Assembly: GCA_051744345.1 (NCBI GenBank) | Contig: JBNJCW010000045.1 | Coordinates: forward strand, 1-16,962 | Origin: Halolacustris sp051744345 | GTDB lineage: Bacteria; Actinomycetota; Humimicrobiia; Humimicrobiales; Humimicrobiaceae | Length of the DNA: 16,962 bases | Direction: 5' to 3' | Shown here: in pieces, positions 6,853 to 14,379 of the stretch | Position numbering within the stretch: the first letter of the stretch is position 1 | How the letters are laid out: each line of letters opens with the position of its first letter | The notes under the pieces: model-generated | Told to the model about the DNA's origin: nothing | Databases searched by the model: none | What the model saw: only the letters and a program-made list of their open reading frames with translations | Position numbers and translations under genes: made by a program

Positions 6853-6984
6853 TTAGAAATCTTCTTTGGATTCCTGTTCTCTAAAAGCCTTTTTGCCCAG
6901 CATCTTTTTTAAAACCACAACCTTGATAGGAACAATTACAGCCAGAGCTGCTATAATAATCAACAGCCATGCCCACCACGGCAT
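6853..6984 (-). CDS. Small single-pass membrane protein (43 aa) at the end of the ABC exporter operon
   Basis: An ORF of 43 codons runs from ATG (6982-6984) to TAA (6853-6855). The product starts MPWWAWLLIIIAALAVIVP, a single strongly hydrophobic helix of about 20 residues. A basic stretch (KVVVLKKMLGKK) and an acidic tail (EQESKEDF) follow, predicting an N-out, C-in topology. AGGAGG (6991-6996) sits 6 nt before the ATG and overlaps the stop codon of the upstream permease gene, so translation is almost certainly coupled to it. I do not recognise a family. Its position as the last gene of an exporter operon suggests a small accessory or regulatory subunit of the ABC-2 transporter, as known for other small membrane proteins attached to transporters, but that is inference. 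Confidence 0.75.
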   Translation of the reverse strand: MPWWAWLLIIIAALAVIVPIKVVVLKKMLGKKAFREQESKEDF

Positions 6985-6994
6985 AAAGGACCTC

Positions 6995-7996
6995 CTATCT
7001 CAATTTCATTTTCTTTTTAAATGAGACAACAGAAATAACCAGAAGGATAACAGTTATTAGAAAAGCCAGCATGCAGGCCAGCCAGAAATCGGCGGTATTC
7101 TGGTTGGTTATAAAAACATTTTTAAATACCCTGTATATCCAGTAATTGGGGAAGGGGTACAGGAAGGGTTCAAACCTCTCAGGAATGAATATTGCGGCTA
7201 CCGGTATAATGGTAAAAGGGAATGCAGTTACTTTAATTAGGGCAATCCCTTTTATCTGATTATCTGCTGCTCCGCCGATTACCAGTCCCAGGAGTATTCC
7301 CATTCCGCTGGAAAATATTGTGCCAGCCATAAGTTTTAAAAAGCTAAAACCGGCACCTAATAGTATCAGGCTGGTAATTGCGGTCAGCAGTAGACTGAAT
7401 CCAAGCACAAGAATTCCCCTTGCTGCAAGGTATTGCCACAGCCTCAGAGGAGTTATGGCAATGGCCCTTATTGCTCCGCTTTCTTTTTCATCAATTATAT
7501 TAAAACCCATCACCATACCGGCTACCAGGATTACCATCAGTATCAGTATTATGGCTGTATATTCTTTTAAAAGGGAACGGTTATCCCCCAGATTAGTGTA
7601 GCTGAAATCTGCGGGGGCGCCTTCCCTGGTTATATCCCATATCACCATATATGCAATTTCGGCAATTTCCTCCCTTTCATTTCCTTCAAGGATTATTACC
7701 GTATGGCCGTTTTCTTCTGTTATTCCCACAGCGTCATCATGGCCGCCTACCCTGGCTGCGACCTGCTGCCTGCTGGCAAAGGTCTCAATTTTCCCGTAAT
7801 CTTCAATATTGGTGACAATAGTTTTATCTATATTGCTGTCAACCGCAAAGGTTACCGGGCTGGTATCTGCAGAAGGGATAACAAGAGCCATTACAACAGC
7901 AATTAGTATGGGTGCAAGCAGCATGTAAAGTATGATATTATCCCTGCCGGCAGAGGCTATATCCTTTAAAATGAAGCTGGTAATCCTTTTAATCAT
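6995..7996 (-). CDS. ABC-2 type exporter permease (second permease)
   Basis: This 333-aa permease has the ABC-2 layout: one transmembrane helix near residues 20-42, a roughly 110-residue extracytoplasmic region, then a block of helices from about 148 to the end. The segment DEKESGAIRAIAITPLRLWQYLAARG is the cytoplasmic coupling region typical of ABC-2 permeases, contacting the ATPase. The C-terminus is basic (KKKMKLR). The start overlaps the upstream permease stop by 4 bp (ATGA type), indicating translational coupling. The two permeases probably form a heterodimer with the ATPase. The set of one ATPase and two unequal permeases recalls the mycobacterial Rv2686c-Rv2688c fluoroquinolone exporter, but substrate cannot be inferred. 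The stop codon overlaps the ribosome binding site of the 43-aa membrane protein. Confidence 0.88.
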   Translation of the reverse strand: MIKRITSFILKDIASAGRDNIILYMLLAPILIAVVMALVIPSADTSPVTFAVDSNIDKTIVTNIEDYGKIETFASRQQVAARVGGHDDAVGITEENGHTVIILEGNEREEIAEIAYMVIWDITREGAPADFSYTNLGDNRSLLKEYTAIILILMVILVAGMVMGFNIIDEKESGAIRAIAITPLRLWQYLAARGILVLGFSLLLTAITSLILLGAGFSFLKLMAGTIFSSGMGILLGLVIGGAADNQIKGIALIKVTAFPFTIIPVAAIFIPERFEPFLYPFPNYWIYRVFKNVFITNQNTADFWLACMLAFLITVILLVISVVSFKKKMKLR

Positions 7997-9039
7997 ATTT
8001 TCCTGCCCGCCTTCATTAATCTTATTTTAACTGCCCAGTAACAGCCTATATATGCAGCCAGGGCCTCTATGCCCAGGATTGCAAACAGGGGCAAAAGGAA
8101 TCCGGCCTTGCCGCTGGGATATATAATTTCCCTTATGCCAAAAAGTACAGGGTAGGAGGGCAGCCACCTTATGAATGCAGGGATAAAAGAGGGGTTAAAA
8201 TAGGATATTACCGGCAGCTGAACCAGCACCATAACCGTTACCGAGACTATTAAAAATTCAGATATGTTTTTGAAAAATACACTCATAAACAAGCCGAAAA
8301 AGGTCATAAGCAGGCCGGCAAGCATTACAATTGCCGCCAGCCAAAAATAATTTATGCCCAAGCCCGCGGTAAGCAGGGTGCATACCAGCCCGTAGGCAAG
8401 CCCTAACAGGCTTATAATTATTGCTTTGGAAAGTATATACTCATGGACACCTCCTGCGCTTACCCGGTAGGCTCTTATGCTCCCTTCCCCTTTTTCCTGA
8501 AAGATTAAAACCGCTATGAGTATAAACCCCAGCATCACTACTTCAAAGGTTATGAATATGGGTATGAAACTGATATTGAAAGGCATGGGCTTGGTCCTGT
8601 CCCTTAAATATTCAATCTTTATGGGGCTGCCTGTATCTTTTTGGGTAACCAGATCCGTAATATATTGTAGCGTAGCCTGGACTATATTTAATGTTTTATG
8701 CCCCAAAGCAGAGCTGCTGATTATTTCAAAACTTATATTTTCCGGGCTGCCGGCGGCAATTATCCCCATCCCTTCCCTGCTCTGATGAAGTTCTTGCTCA
8801 AATTCATGGTAGCTGGTAAAGAAATTATTCTCAAAACCCAGATCCAGCATAGGTTTTTCAAAGATCCTGCCTTCGGTATCATCCAGGAAAAGCTCGGGCG
8901 GAGTTATATCCAGGCTCTCGGGCAGTGCAAAATTGGTGGCGGCTATAAAAAGCACAGCCAGGGCTATAACCGCATAATGGAAACCGCTCCTTATTATAAT
9001 TTTAAAGTCCTGGGAAAACAGGTTAGAAAATTTTTTCAT
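7993..9039 (-). CDS. ABC-2 type exporter permease (first permease)
   Basis: This 348-aa protein shows the same arrangement as its downstream neighbour: a helix near residues 22-42, a long hydrophilic extracytoplasmic domain (about 43-165, with LPESLDITPPELFLDDTEG), and then six hydrophobic segments. The coupling region EKGEGSIRAYRVSAGGVHEYILSK lies after the second helix. It is clearly related in design to the other permease but different in sequence, supporting a heterodimeric channel. It starts 2 bp after the ATPase stop and overlaps the next permease by 4 bp. The pattern FLIVSVTVMVLVQLPVISYF and the terminal basic stretch are ordinary for the family. Export of a hydrophobic compound or drug is the likely role, without a nameable substrate. 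Confidence 0.88.
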   Translation of the reverse strand: MKKFSNLFSQDFKIIIRSGFHYAVIALAVLFIAATNFALPESLDITPPELFLDDTEGRIFEKPMLDLGFENNFFTSYHEFEQELHQSREGMGIIAAGSPENISFEIISSSALGHKTLNIVQATLQYITDLVTQKDTGSPIKIEYLRDRTKPMPFNISFIPIFITFEVVMLGFILIAVLIFQEKGEGSIRAYRVSAGGVHEYILSKAIIISLLGLAYGLVCTLLTAGLGINYFWLAAIVMLAGLLMTFFGLFMSVFFKNISEFLIVSVTVMVLVQLPVISYFNPSFIPAFIRWLPSYPVLFGIREIIYPSGKAGFLLPLFAILGIEALAAYIGCYWAVKIRLMKAGRKI

Positions 9040-9041
9040 AA

Positions 9042-9893
9042 CTATACCAGCTCTCTGCCGGTCAGCTTAATAAATATCTGCTCCAGGGTTGCCTCCCGGG
9101 AGTGGATTGTCTGGACCTTCTTGTTATTTACTATCTGGTTCAACCTTCCTATGTCCTTTTCCCGGTCTAAAAAAAGTATGTCGCTTGTCAATTTTTGGCC
9201 TTCCCTGTACTCAATTTTTACAGATTTTTCTCCATGGGCCAGTTTGAGGTTTTTGGGAGAGTCTGTAACCAGAAGCCTGCCGTCATCTATGAAGGCTACC
9301 CGGTCGCATAATTCTTCAGCTATATACATGTTATGGGTGGTTAAAAATATGGTCTTGCCTTTGCTTTTCTGGGCAAATATTATTTCTTTTATTTTCTTGG
9401 CCAGGTTAGGGTCCAGCCCTGCAGTGGGCTCATCCAGAAAAAGTATATCCGGGTCATTTATGAGGGACCTTGCAAATACCAGCCTCTGTTTCATGCCTTT
9501 TGAATAAGTGGCTGACCTGTTGTTCGCAGCTCTGCCTAAATCCACCATTTCCAGCAGCCTTAAGGGTTCCGCGGTGGGTACCGAAAAAAGCCCGGCATAA
9601 TACCTGAGGTTTTCATAACCGGTCAGTTTCAGGTAGATTGTCGGGTCTTCAAAGGATACCCCGATGCGGTTAAAGAAATCAGACCTCATCCTGTTAACCG
9701 GATTACCCTCATAGAGTATCTGGCCCTTTTGCACGGAAAGGAGGCCAATCATCAGGTTCTGTACAGTGGTTTTGCCCGCCCCGCTGGGGCCCAGGAAACC
9801 GAAGATCTCACCCTTGCCTATTCCAAAGGAAATATCATCCACTGCATTTTTGCCATTGCCGTAATTATGGATAAGGTTTTTTACCTCAATCAT
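9042..9893 (-). CDS. ABC transporter ATP-binding protein (drug-exporter, DRA type)
   Basis: This 283-aa nucleotide-binding protein has Walker A GPSGAGKTT (35-43), the signature YSKGMKQRL (130-138), Walker B with the catalytic Glu in ILFLDEP (Glu155), a D-loop GLDP, and the switch His187 in TTHNM. The Q-loop position reads SFEDP, with Glu82 where Gln is usual; this occurs in drug-resistance ATPases of the DRA family and does not imply inactivity. The C-terminal region (about 215-283) ending in LEQIFIKLTGREL is the usual accessory extension. It powers export through the two permeases immediately downstream. Its start overlaps the TetR stop by 8 bp, so regulator and exporter are one transcription and translation unit. 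Confidence 0.95.
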   Translation of the reverse strand: MIEVKNLIHNYGNGKNAVDDISFGIGKGEIFGFLGPSGAGKTTVQNLMIGLLSVQKGQILYEGNPVNRMRSDFFNRIGVSFEDPTIYLKLTGYENLRYYAGLFSVPTAEPLRLLEMVDLGRAANNRSATYSKGMKQRLVFARSLINDPDILFLDEPTAGLDPNLAKKIKEIIFAQKSKGKTIFLTTHNMYIAEELCDRVAFIDDGRLLVTDSPKNLKLAHGEKSVKIEYREGQKLTSDILFLDREKDIGRLNQIVNNKKVQTIHSREATLEQIFIKLTGRELV

Positions 9894-10518
9894 TTTTATC
9901 CTTTTCCTCTCTTTTTGCCAGGCCGTATTTTATAAAATCAATATACCGGTCAAACAGTTCCATTAACCCGTCCAGGTCATTGAAGTAGTCTTCTACCGAA
10001 AATATGGCATCAAAGTTGCTGAGCAGGTAAATAAGGAGCCTGGTTATGAAGTCAGGGTCAAAATCATCCCTCAGCTGGCCATCTTCTATGGCTTGCCTGA
10101 TTTGGGGCAGAAAGAAATCCTGGTAGTTTCCGGAAAAGCTGTCCTTGACCAGATGATAGATCTGGCTGTCCTTTTCCATGAAAAATTTAATGCCCAGCTT
10201 ATAAAATTGGGGATAGGCTGCCGCAAACCTGAAGCCAGTTTTGGATTGGATTTTCAGTATTTCAAAGATATCCTTTCCCTTAAAATCCTCCTCTTTGAGG
10301 TGGCGGTTAAAATACTGCAGTTTTTTTTGTGCTACCATCTGAAATATATGCAGGTAGAGGGATTGCTTGTCTTTAAAATGAAAATAGAATGAGCCTTTGC
10401 TTACGCCTGCTTCCTTTATAATGCTGTTCAGGGAAGCCTGGGAGTAGCTGTACCTGCTGAAATGGCGTATGGCTGCCTGTATTAAATTATCTTTGTTCTT
10501 AAAATCTTTGTCTTCCAT
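9886..10518 (-). CDS. TetR/AcrR-family transcriptional regulator, likely autoregulator of the exporter operon
   Basis: The preferred start at 10518 gives 210 aa beginning MEDKDFKNKDNLIQAAIRHF. A longer frame opening at 10590 is rejected because it would run back through the promoter and operator, while GGGGAG lies just before ATG 10516-10518. The N-terminal helix-turn-helix is typical: FSRYSYSQASLNSIIKEAGVSKGSFYFHFKDKQSLY (about residues 20-55). The C-terminal domain would bind a ligand, presumably one related to the exported compound. It is the first gene of the operon and overlaps the ATPase gene by 8 bp. Two abutting palindromes in its promoter are the obvious operators, so ligand binding should release repression of itself and the exporter. 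Confidence 0.93.
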   Translation of the reverse strand: MEDKDFKNKDNLIQAAIRHFSRYSYSQASLNSIIKEAGVSKGSFYFHFKDKQSLYLHIFQMVAQKKLQYFNRHLKEEDFKGKDIFEILKIQSKTGFRFAAAYPQFYKLGIKFFMEKDSQIYHLVKDSFSGNYQDFFLPQIRQAIEDGQLRDDFDPDFITRLLIYLLSNFDAIFSVEDYFNDLDGLMELFDRYIDFIKYGLAKREEKDKND

Positions 10519-10530
10519 ATTCTCCCCTAG

Positions 10531-10546
10531 TAGACCGGATGGTTTA
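10531..10546. promoter_or_regulatory. Secondary, imperfect operator copy
   Basis: TAGACCGGATGGTTTA matches the primary operator core at 13 of 16 positions and lies exactly adjacent to it (16 bp centre to centre). It keeps both half-sites TAGACC and GGT.TA. It lies in the leader of the TetR gene, just upstream of the ribosome binding site. Confidence 0.6.
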
Positions 10547-10565
10547 TAGACCATATGGTCTATAA
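10544..10565. promoter_or_regulatory. Primary operator: perfect 22-bp palindrome
   Basis: The core TAGACCATATGGTCTA (10547-10562) is a perfect palindrome, and three further A/T pairs on each side extend the symmetry to 22 bp. Its size, and its position between the -10 element and the TetR start codon, fit a TetR-family operator. Confidence 0.75.
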
Positions 10566-10590
10566 TAATACGGTGAATGGTTTTTTGCAA
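10562..10590 (-). promoter_or_regulatory. Promoter of the TetR-ABC exporter operon
   Basis: Read on the minus strand, TTGCAA (10590-10585), a 17-nt spacer and TATTAT (10567-10562) form a good sigma-A promoter. The -10 element overlaps the end of the operator palindrome, and the predicted start of transcription (about 10555) lies inside it, a layout expected for repression by steric block. Confidence 0.65.
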
Positions 10591-10846
10591 ACATTTTTTC
10601 TGATATACAGGAAATGTTTTTACGATAGAAGGCTGTTACCAAACTCCACCGTTAATGGGGTATCATATTTTGCATCAACATTGTACTTTTCTGAACACTT
10701 TAGTAAACTATTTTTCAATAAATATTTAAATATCGGCCGGCATAACATAATCGGCAAGGGGAAAACTTTTTTTAAAATAGAAGGAACTTTTAAAGTGCCA
10801 GCTGTAAGGGTGGTTAAAATAAAATAATGGACAGGAAAGGTAAGCT

Positions 10847-11776
10847 ATGAGAAATATAAGCAAGGTGGCTCCTGATTGGTGGGACCATACAACACTTCAT
10901 CCAGATATACTGGATGAAGCAGCCAGGCTGACCGAAAGAGATATAGATAGACTCCAGAGGCCGGGGTTTAAGATAAAATTTTATGACACATTGGAGGACT
11001 TCTACCTGGCGGAAGCCCTGGAGTATATCTATTGTTGGAGAAAGGCAACCGACAGCGAGCCTGCAGGCATTTGCGGGCCTATAGGGCCTACAGAACAGCT
11101 GCCTCTGGTAGCAAGGCTGGTAAATGAATTGGAAATAGACTTAAAGAATGCCCACTTCTGGGCAATGGATGAATGGTATGTGGATGGGAAGGAAGTACCG
11201 GTAACAAACCCCCTTAGTTTTGCCAAAGCTGATCTTGACTTATGTTTTAACAGGATAAAAAAAGAACTGAAAATGCCCGAAGAAAATATCCATTTCCTAA
11301 GGGCAGACAATATTGAAGAATATTCTAAATCCTATGACAGGGCTAAATGCCTTATAATGCAGGGAGGCCAGGGGGAAGTAAAGCATTGGGCATTCAATGA
11401 CCCGGTAAAAAGACAAGGAAAATACAGTGATGAACCTCCAAGCCCTGAAGAGTACAGAAAGCTCGGGACAAGAGTGGTTGACCTCCATCCAATGACCATT
11501 ATACAGAATGCACGTACATCCGGAGGAGGGGTTGTATCCAACATCCCTTCTCAGGCTATAACCGTAGGCCCTGTTGAAACCTGGAAATCCGGGAAAGTAT
11601 CAATATGGCTTGCAGGATCCCATGATAATCCATTTGGAAACAGGCTTACATCGTTGATGATTTCGAAGAAAATTCCAGACTCTTCGGTTCCCATGTCCCT
11701 TTTAGCGGATCATCCGAATGTGCAGTTCAATTTCTACAGGCCGGCTTTCGGAAAATGCGAAGCCGAGATGCATTGA
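10847..11776 (+). CDS. Divergent glucosamine-6-phosphate deaminase/isomerase (NagB-like) protein
   Basis: This 309-aa protein aligns by motif with NagB-type sugar-phosphate isomerases, somewhat longer than the usual ~265 aa. ICGPIGPTE sits where NagB has its phosphate loop. MDEWYV (Asp108-Glu109) matches the catalytic DEY region, and QGGQGEVKHWAFNDP (around His180) matches GxGxDGHIAFNEP. The late segment SQAITVGPVETW matches the ALTVG stretch. The ring-opening His180 is kept, but the Asp normally two residues before it is Val178, and the Glu five residues after is Asp185. The reaction may therefore differ from GlcN6P deamination. The protein is cytosolic. AGGAAAGG (10833-10840) supports the start. 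It stands alone, divergent from the TetR operon across about 260 bp; a weak TTGTAC-17-TAAACT near 10681-10709 might be its promoter. Confidence 0.8.
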   Translation: MRNISKVAPDWWDHTTLHPDILDEAARLTERDIDRLQRPGFKIKFYDTLEDFYLAEALEYIYCWRKATDSEPAGICGPIGPTEQLPLVARLVNELEIDLKNAHFWAMDEWYVDGKEVPVTNPLSFAKADLDLCFNRIKKELKMPEENIHFLRADNIEEYSKSYDRAKCLIMQGGQGEVKHWAFNDPVKRQGKYSDEPPSPEEYRKLGTRVVDLHPMTIIQNARTSGGGVVSNIPSQAITVGPVETWKSGKVSIWLAGSHDNPFGNRLTSLMISKKIPDSSVPMSLLADHPNVQFNFYRPAFGKCEAEMH

Positions 11777-11800
11777 TAGTGTAATTTAACCGATTATCAT

Positions 11801-12874
11801 TTATAACTTTAATAATTGTTTTATAATTTTAGAAAGCATAAATCTTAATGCTTTTGATCTGTAGGATAAATCATTGAAATTTCCAATAATATAAGATTCA
11901 GTTTTTGGGTGATAAAACATGAAAGCTCCTGTTACCCCAACGCAGCCCCAGCAATTGAATGTTTCGGGCATTATTATCGGAACTGTTACAACCTTCCATA
12001 TTGCGTATCCGTACCGGATGTTTGGGTATGACCTATAGTCATCTGATATCATAAGTTGCAAAGTTTCTTCTTTGACTATTTTACAGTCAACCAGAGCCTT
12101 CATGAATTTTAAGTAATCATCAAGTGTTGCAACGACACCACCTCCAGCATAATCTATACCGGCTATACCTTGAATTTTCGAAACATCTACGCCGTTAATA
12201 TAAAAACCGGCCAGGGGGAATTCCGGTTTCTCGGCAGGTTCTGAAAAACCCATCATATATGAATTCTGCATGTTTAGTGGTTTAAAAATATAATGATGAA
12301 GTGCGTCATGAAATGGTTTCTGGGTTATGTTCTCAATGATTAAACCTAGCAAATAGTAGTTGGTGTCGGTATAATAATGTTTTTTGCCTGGCTGAAAGCG
12401 TGGTTTTAAATTTTCTTTCCCCCAGATAATTGCTTCCCTGGGAGTAATTTTTAATTCTGGATTTTTTAATATTTTATCCATTAAAGGCCAAAAGACGTCA
12501 TACAGCCCGGACGTCTGATTTAATAAATGCCTAATCTCTATTTGATTTGTATAATCTACTCCTTTATAAACATGCAGATTATTTAATAAATCTTTATCTA
12601 GATATTTGCTAATTTTATCATTGAAATCTAATTTTTCTTCTTCATATAAAATGCTTATGACTGTAGATGTAAATAATTTGCCAACACTTGCCATGTAGTT
12701 CGGTTGTTGCGGATTTGCTTCTATTTCTCCTGTTTTTCCTTCAGCAATATTCAGATGGATTCCAAGCTTTTCAGAATCAATAAGAAGATAAGCATTTTTC
12801 ACTTTTTTATCCAGTTGAACCTGTTTTCTAAACGAATTTTCAATATTTGAAGCAATAATTTCTTTGGTCGCCAT
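11801..12874 (-). CDS. Beta-lactamase-fold serine hydrolase (class C / PBP4*-like), cytosolic form
   Basis: This 357-aa protein belongs to the serine beta-lactamase-like hydrolases. The nucleophile motif is Ser63-Val-Gly-Lys66 in NYMASVGKLFT, and the second motif is Tyr168-Thr-Asp170 in HYYTDTNYYLLG, with Asp in place of the Asn of YxN as seen in many family esterases. The HLLNQTSGLYD block and the CKIVKEETLQLM region are also typical. The third motif reads GCVGVTG where GHxG is common, so a Cys replaces the His. No signal peptide or membrane helix precedes the domain, unlike true beta-lactamases, suggesting an intracellular esterase, amidase or peptidase. GGGGGAT lies 6 nt before the ATG. 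Its DNA is clearly more AT-rich than the genes to its left, and it converges on the NagB-like gene with a 24-bp gap. Confidence 0.85.
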   Translation of the reverse strand: MATKEIIASNIENSFRKQVQLDKKVKNAYLLIDSEKLGIHLNIAEGKTGEIEANPQQPNYMASVGKLFTSTVISILYEEEKLDFNDKISKYLDKDLLNNLHVYKGVDYTNQIEIRHLLNQTSGLYDVFWPLMDKILKNPELKITPREAIIWGKENLKPRFQPGKKHYYTDTNYYLLGLIIENITQKPFHDALHHYIFKPLNMQNSYMMGFSEPAEKPEFPLAGFYINGVDVSKIQGIAGIDYAGGGVVATLDDYLKFMKALVDCKIVKEETLQLMISDDYRSYPNIRYGYAIWKVVTVPIIMPETFNCWGCVGVTGAFMFYHPKTESYIIGNFNDLSYRSKALRFMLSKIIKQLLKL

Positions 12875-12965
12875 TTTATCCCCCGCATAAATTAAAAGTT
12901 GCTATTAATCTATAGACTATTTCCCGCAAGTAAAAATTGCAAATTTCTAAGTATCTTCGCTTGGC

Positions 12966-13319
12966 TTAACCTGTGTAATTATCTTTGGATACATCCAATA
13001 AATCAAGAACCTGTTCTTGAAACCCAGGTATAGAGTCAAAGAAGCATTTAATTCCTTTACTGCTATAAAACAGCCTGTGGCCTCTTAGGTTTGAGAATAG
13101 ATCCGTTATTTTGCCGTCCTGGTATCTGCATTTTCTATTTTCGGAATAAAACGGCAGCCGGCCGGCGGCTCTTTTAGCCTTAGCCAAACTCAAGCTTGTG
13201 CATAGGACATTTAAGATTAATAACATAAAGTATATAAACGTAAGAGCTTCTATTCGGCGGGGCAGCTTTAGGTATAGGCGGCCAGCTTCAAAGCACACTT
13301 CCAGACTGCTGATGTCCAT
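12966..13319 (-). pseudogene. C-terminal fragment of an IS1634-family transposase
   Basis: The 117-residue frame matches the extreme C-terminus of IS1634-type DDE transposases: YLKLPRRIEALTFIYFMLLIL corresponds to the usual LKKPERIEAL...F...LL block. GRLPFYSENRKCRYQDGKITDLFSNLRGHRL corresponds to the ..PxYPExRxC..PT...IL.LF... tail. These proteins normally run well over 400 residues; the catalytic DDE core is missing. Upstream on the minus strand the frame is closed by TAA four codons before the apparent ATG, and no further transposase motif is visible in the next 600 bp. The apparent ATG (13319) is internal to the ancestral protein and has no convincing ribosome binding site. This is an inactive scar, not a functional insertion sequence, and I could not identify terminal repeats. 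Confidence 0.75.
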
Positions 13320-13955
13320 TCCGAAGGCTTATAGGGGGAGATTTTTTTCAAGCAGGATATTTCTAACAAAGATTTGAAATAGCATCCGCACATAAGAGAG
13401 GTTTTGATTATATCTTAAAGGGATATATGACAATAGTGGTTTTTAGCCCTATACAGCCGGAAGAGCGCCAACCGCCTTTCAATCAAGTTACAGGTCATCT
13501 GTTGGATTTTTTAAAGCCCGTTCCTCTTAAAGCTTGATACCTTGTTACCTGAATTATCATATTTGAGAAAAGAGTTTAACAATTTTGTGCAGGAAGGTGG
13601 TTATAAAAAAAAGATATTCTCTGCTTAAGGGAAAAAATTTACACACCAGGCTTTCTCACTGCCGGCAGCCCGGCGAAAGTATGCAAGAGATGTGCGGCTC
13701 CTCTGCCGGCGAGACAGAGATAAGACAAACAGGCACGGACTGTACAATATCCGGACATGCAAACTTGTTTTAACCAGAAAGTTAAATGTTGTTAATGAAA
13801 AATTAGTCCAGGTATATATTGATAATAGACCTGGGGGCGGAAAAAAACAGACAGAAATTGTAATTTATGCTTACGGAAGATAGATTACCATATGCTCTGT
13901 TTATATAATTGGATAGCTCTATATCAATTATATTTATGCTCTCTTTTGACATGAA
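13320..13955. other. 636-bp region without a confident gene
   Basis: Between the transposase scar and the VOC gene I find no recognisable protein on either strand. A 36-codon plus-strand ORF (13427-13537, MTIVVFSPIQPEERQPPF...) has AAAGGG a few bases before its ATG and could be a tiny gene or a remnant. Two overlapping plus-strand ORFs of about 62 codons (13585-13773, 13692-13883) have unlikely composition and no family resemblance. The region plausibly consists of decayed mobile DNA. Near its right end is a hairpin flanked by short direct repeats (13892-13943). Confidence 0.4.
13903..13933. repeat. Inverted repeat flanked by ATGCTCT direct repeats
   Basis: ATATAATTG (13903-13911) pairs perfectly with CAATTATAT (13925-13933). 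ATGCTCT occurs on both sides (13892-13898 and 13937-13943), with a related ATAGCTCT in the loop (13913-13920). On the minus strand it follows the VOC gene stop and may act as a weak terminator, although no U-tract follows. Confidence 0.45.
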
Positions 13956-14336
13956 TTACTGTGCAAATACGAGAGTATAGCCGTTACAGTCCCTTATGAA
14001 AAATTCCTTCCTGCCCCACGGTGTGTCATGTAGTTCTTTTATTATTTCTACCTTGCCGGTTAGCCAATTATACAATCCTTCAACATCTTCGACTTCGATA
14101 TATATAATAGCCGGGCCTCCCATTTTTATATCTTTGAATTCAGGCACCTTTTCAGAAAGGGTTTCCCTTGATTGAAACATGATTTCAACATCTTCGCAGT
14201 TCATCATTGCCCAATCAAACTTTCCTTTTTCGGGATCTGTTAAAACAAGATCGAAACAGCCGAGTGTTTCCTGATAAAATTCTACTGTTTTGTTTACATC
14301 TTCAACCATCAAATTGGGAATTAATCTTTTAAGCAT
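13956..14336 (-). CDS. VOC-superfamily (glyoxalase/bleomycin-resistance-like) protein
   Basis: This 126-aa protein is one vicinal-oxygen-chelate unit built from two beta-alpha-beta-beta-beta modules. IPNLMVEDVNKTVEFYQETLGCFDLVL opens the first, and AIIYIEVEDVEGLYNWL opens the second. The end, KEFFIRDCNGYTLVFAQ, is the usual VOC closing strand with the Asp-x-x-Gly turn. Members either bind a metal for isomerase or dioxygenase chemistry or sequester drugs; the sequence does not decide which. It has no signal peptide and should be cytosolic. AGGAGG is present 11 nt before the ATG, a slightly long spacing. The FNT transporter gene lies 43 bp upstream on the same strand, so the two may be co-transcribed. 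Confidence 0.88.
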   Translation of the reverse strand: MLKRLIPNLMVEDVNKTVEFYQETLGCFDLVLTDPEKGKFDWAMMNCEDVEIMFQSRETLSEKVPEFKDIKMGGPAIIYIEVEDVEGLYNWLTGKVEIIKELHDTPWGRKEFFIRDCNGYTLVFAQ

Positions 14337-14379
14337 TTTTATAAAATCCTCCTTTTAAAACCAATCAATTGTTTTTGTT

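Noticed and set aside
8698..9507. 269-codon plus-strand ORF
   Set aside because: It is antisense to the first ABC-2 permease and the ATPase genes, whose motifs are unambiguous on the other strand.
10519..10590. Longer N-terminus for the TetR regulator
   Set aside because: These 24 codons coincide with the promoter and both operators, and a good ribosome binding site precedes ATG 10518.
10555..10827. 90-codon plus-strand ORF in the TetR/NagB-like intergenic region
   Set aside because: It begins inside the operator palindrome, has no ribosome binding site, and its Phe/Asn/Lys-rich product resembles translated AT-rich non-coding DNA.
13585..13883. Two overlapping plus-strand ORFs of about 62 codons
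   Set aside because: No ribosome binding site fits well, composition is atypical, and neither product resembles a known family.
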